Source: Algoriella xinjiangensis (GTDB lineage: Bacteria > Bacteroidota > Bacteroidia > Flavobacteriales > Weeksellaceae). From it: DNA of 64,000 bases. Position 1 is the stretch's first letter; each line of letters starts with the position of its first letter. Positions 62,639 through 64,000 of this stretch are shown here, piece after piece. The notes under the pieces were generated by a model. The model was not told where the DNA came from. It did no database searches and worked only from the letters and a program-made list of their open reading frames with translations. The position numbers were made by a program, and so were the translations under genes. The stretch is from contig NZ_FOUZ01000004.1 in assembly GCF_900115015.1 (NCBI RefSeq), positions 185,852 through 249,851 of the forward strand. Direction: 5' to 3'.

Positions 62639-63247
62639 TTAATGACTTTTAAACTTTGGTAACGATAAATTATACTTCACCGCAAGTAAGCGAATTGCCA
62701 CAATAGCACCACCAGAAACAAAAAAGTTAATGTTTCGACTCACATCTAAATTCCACAAAACCATGTAAATTATTGCACCACAGAGACAAGCAAATGCATA
62801 AATCTCTTTCTTGAAAATGATTGGAACTTCGTTCAACATCATGTCGCGAATTACAGAACCAAAAACGGCTGTAAACATTCCCATAATGGGCGCAATTACA
62901 GGATCAATTCCTAATCGAAGCGCTTTTTCTAAACCTACAATTGTAAATAATGCAATTCCAAGCGTATCAAAAAGCATAAATGTTTTTCGTAATCTGAGTA
63001 AAGGTGAATAAAAAATTGCAGCTAAAACTACACCAATTGTTACGGCGTAGATTAAATTAACATCTTTTATCCACATAACTTCTACAGATAATAAAATATC
63101 ACGAATTGTTCCACCTCCAATAGAAGTTAAAAAAGCAATAAAAGTTACACCAAACCAATCGTTTCCAGACTTTTCATCAGCTGCTAACGCGCCTGAAATA
63201 CCGAAAAATAGCGTTCCAAAAAGTTCAAAGAAATACTGTATTTCCAT
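62639..63247 (-). CDS. TRIC-family cation channel (UPF0126), copy 2
   Basis: A 202-residue paralogue of copy 1 with the same seven-helix architecture: EIQYFFELFGTLFFGISGALAADE at the start, SIGGGTIRDILL and VFGSVIRDMMLN as the two kink motifs. In the second motif the Gly-Gly of copy 1 is Gly-Ser. The pair arose by tandem duplication; similarity is clear over the whole length but far from identical, so it is not a recent copy. Probably first gene of a three-gene leftward operon ending with the arginase-family enzyme. Confidence 0.92.
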   Translation of the reverse strand: MEIQYFFELFGTLFFGISGALAADEKSGNDWFGVTFIAFLTSIGGGTIRDILLSVEVMWIKDVNLIYAVTIGVVLAAIFYSPLLRLRKTFMLFDTLGIALFTIVGLEKALRLGIDPVIAPIMGMFTAVFGSVIRDMMLNEVPIIFKKEIYAFACLCGAIIYMVLWNLDVSRNINFFVSGGAIVAIRLLAVKYNLSLPKFKSH

Positions 63248-63346
63248 GTTAATTGTATATTAGTAATTAAATTGTAATTTACCTTAAAAGAACAAACTTA
63301 TCATTATTTATGATTATTAAATAATTAATAAGTGTAAAACTATTCT

Positions 63347-63772
63347 ATGGAAAAAATAATTCAAATAAACATTAACAAGTACCTTATCCTTTTCGGTTCA
63401 ATTATATTTATATTATTTGTAATTGGTTTATTTATTTTTGATGATAGAACCTTAGTAGAGGTTTCACTAATATTCTACATAACAATAGTTTTAGTATCCC
63501 TATTAATTATAGAATCTATGTATACAAAAGTTATTCTATCAGAAAATGGAATACTTAAAAAAACATTATTTACAAAAAAATATTATTCTTTTGAAGAGAT
63601 AAGTTCAATTGATATTTATAAAAATAGAAGATTTATACAAATCAATAAAAACCAAAATTTTATAACTATAGGATGGGATTATTCAGATTATAATCTATTT
63701 AAAACCAACTTAATTACAACTGTAAGAAAAAATAATATTAAAATAAATAACAGAGATAAATGGTGGGATTAA
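63347..63772 (+). CDS. small membrane protein with bacterial PH-like domain
   Basis: A 141-residue protein. Two TM helices (about 12-31, YLILFGSIIFILFVIGLFIF, and about 39-60, LIFYITIVLVSLLIIESM) are followed by a roughly 75-residue beta domain: VILSENGILKKTLFTKKYYS, then EEISSIDIYKNRRFIQI, with a final helix. This is the layout of membrane-tethered bacterial PH-like proteins. No specific family is recognised. Strongly Lys/Asn/Ile biased. Single rightward gene, divergent from the TRIC pair; the remaining 228 nt of the window contain only dispersed repeats. Confidence 0.7.
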   Translation: MEKIIQININKYLILFGSIIFILFVIGLFIFDDRTLVEVSLIFYITIVLVSLLIIESMYTKVILSENGILKKTLFTKKYYSFEEISSIDIYKNRRFIQINKNQNFITIGWDYSDYNLFKTNLITTVRKNNIKINNRDKWWD

Positions 63773-63843
63773 CACACAAATTAGGTTTAAGTCATAAGTT
63801 AAAAAAGGTTAGATATAAGTTCTATAATAAGTAAAAACCATCT

Positions 63844-63870
63844 TGTCATTCCGAGCGCAGCGAAGAATCT
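63844..63870 (-). repeat. dispersed repeat element C (reverse orientation)
   Basis: TGTCATTCCGAGCGCAGCGA then AGAATCT: the reverse-complement relative of element C in the tandem array at 45856-46275. It is a common intergenic repeat type in flavobacterial genomes. Confidence 0.8.
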
Positions 63871-63906
63871 CTCCAATCGTTTCCCTCTCCATCTATTTCC
63901 CACCCC

Positions 63907-63934
63907 GTCATCCTGAACTTGTTTCAGGAACACA
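63907..63934 (-). repeat. dispersed repeat element A (reverse orientation)
   Basis: GTCATCCTGAACTTGTTTCA then GGAACACA: the exact reverse complement of element A at the head of the first 175-bp unit. The central TGAAC/GTTTCA forms a palindrome-like hairpin. Confidence 0.85.
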
Positions 63935-64000
63935 AGTAGTTTTGAGTTGTAAGTATTAAGTTCTAAATCTTAAGTCTTAGTTCTCTTTTCCTTGACTTTA

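Noticed and set aside
61969..63247. The two TRIC genes as an assembly duplication
   Set aside because: They differ throughout, including the second kink motif and the intergenic sequence, so they are true paralogues.

Overview
The window is AT-rich bacterial DNA from a member of the class Flavobacteriia (Bacteroidota), possibly a Weeksellaceae-type organism; the family is a guess from overall flavour, the class is well supported. Evidence: two proteins end in type IX secretion (T9SS) type A sorting domains; the primary sigma factor is the short 288-residue Bacteroidota form; several promoters carry the flavobacterial -7 box TAnnTTTG, some with a TTG -33 element; Shine-Dalgarno sites are generally weak; and many exported proteins have a signal peptide ending in xAQ. 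I see no rRNA, tRNA, CRISPR array, insertion sequence, prophage or origin. Most convergent gene pairs share a strong bidirectional hairpin terminator.

Layout. 1-0.7 kb: the N-terminal part of a leftward gene with a 13-glutamine tract and an RNxxxH motif like that of HEPN ribonucleases. 0.9-9.5 kb: metabolic and housekeeping genes (aminotransferase, tpx, hbd, a Gfo/Idh/MocA oxidoreductase, pcm, threonine aldolase) around a two-component system and two PepSY-like exported proteins. An identical 17-bp tandem TAGGAA element lies at the same distance from the -7 box in front of both the response regulator and one PepSY gene. 9.6-14.6 kb: a surface-protein cassette, paralogous to a second one at 49.0-53.0 kb. 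14.7-20 kb: metZ-like, DEAD-box helicase, aspA and a HGSNAT/NagX-like membrane protein. 20.1-25.7 kb: two tandem T9SS cargo proteins.

25.7-35.7 kb: an XRE-type regulator divergent from a six- or seven-gene operon (YbjN-like, PspA, DUF4177, YqiJ-like OB-fold protein, a possible 21-residue peptide, YqiK-like flotillin, giant DUF3686/AAA+ ATPase), with a perfect inverted repeat between them. This looks like a membrane-stress system. 38.2-41.3 kb: an RNA and ribosome repair operon (unknown 254-residue protein, RtcB, PrfH). A promoter, a 26-codon ORF and an intrinsic terminator precede it, an arrangement that suggests attenuation.

41.4-49 kb: DUF4870 protein, TPR-HTH regulator, lepA, a 175-bp tandem repeat built from dispersed elements, a serine hydrolase and an EamA transporter. 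53-63.8 kb: CAT-like acetyltransferase, membrane protein, recX, acyltransferase, rpe, a 3' remnant of an outer-membrane protein gene, mgtE flanked by two related lipocalin-like genes, rpoD, an arginase-family enzyme, two TRIC channels and a small membrane protein. The right edge carries more copies of the dispersed repeats.

Best candidates for something new: the RtcB-PrfH operon with its unknown first gene and attenuator-like leader; the PspA/flotillin/AAA+ operon with its operator; and the paired large/small surface-protein cassettes.
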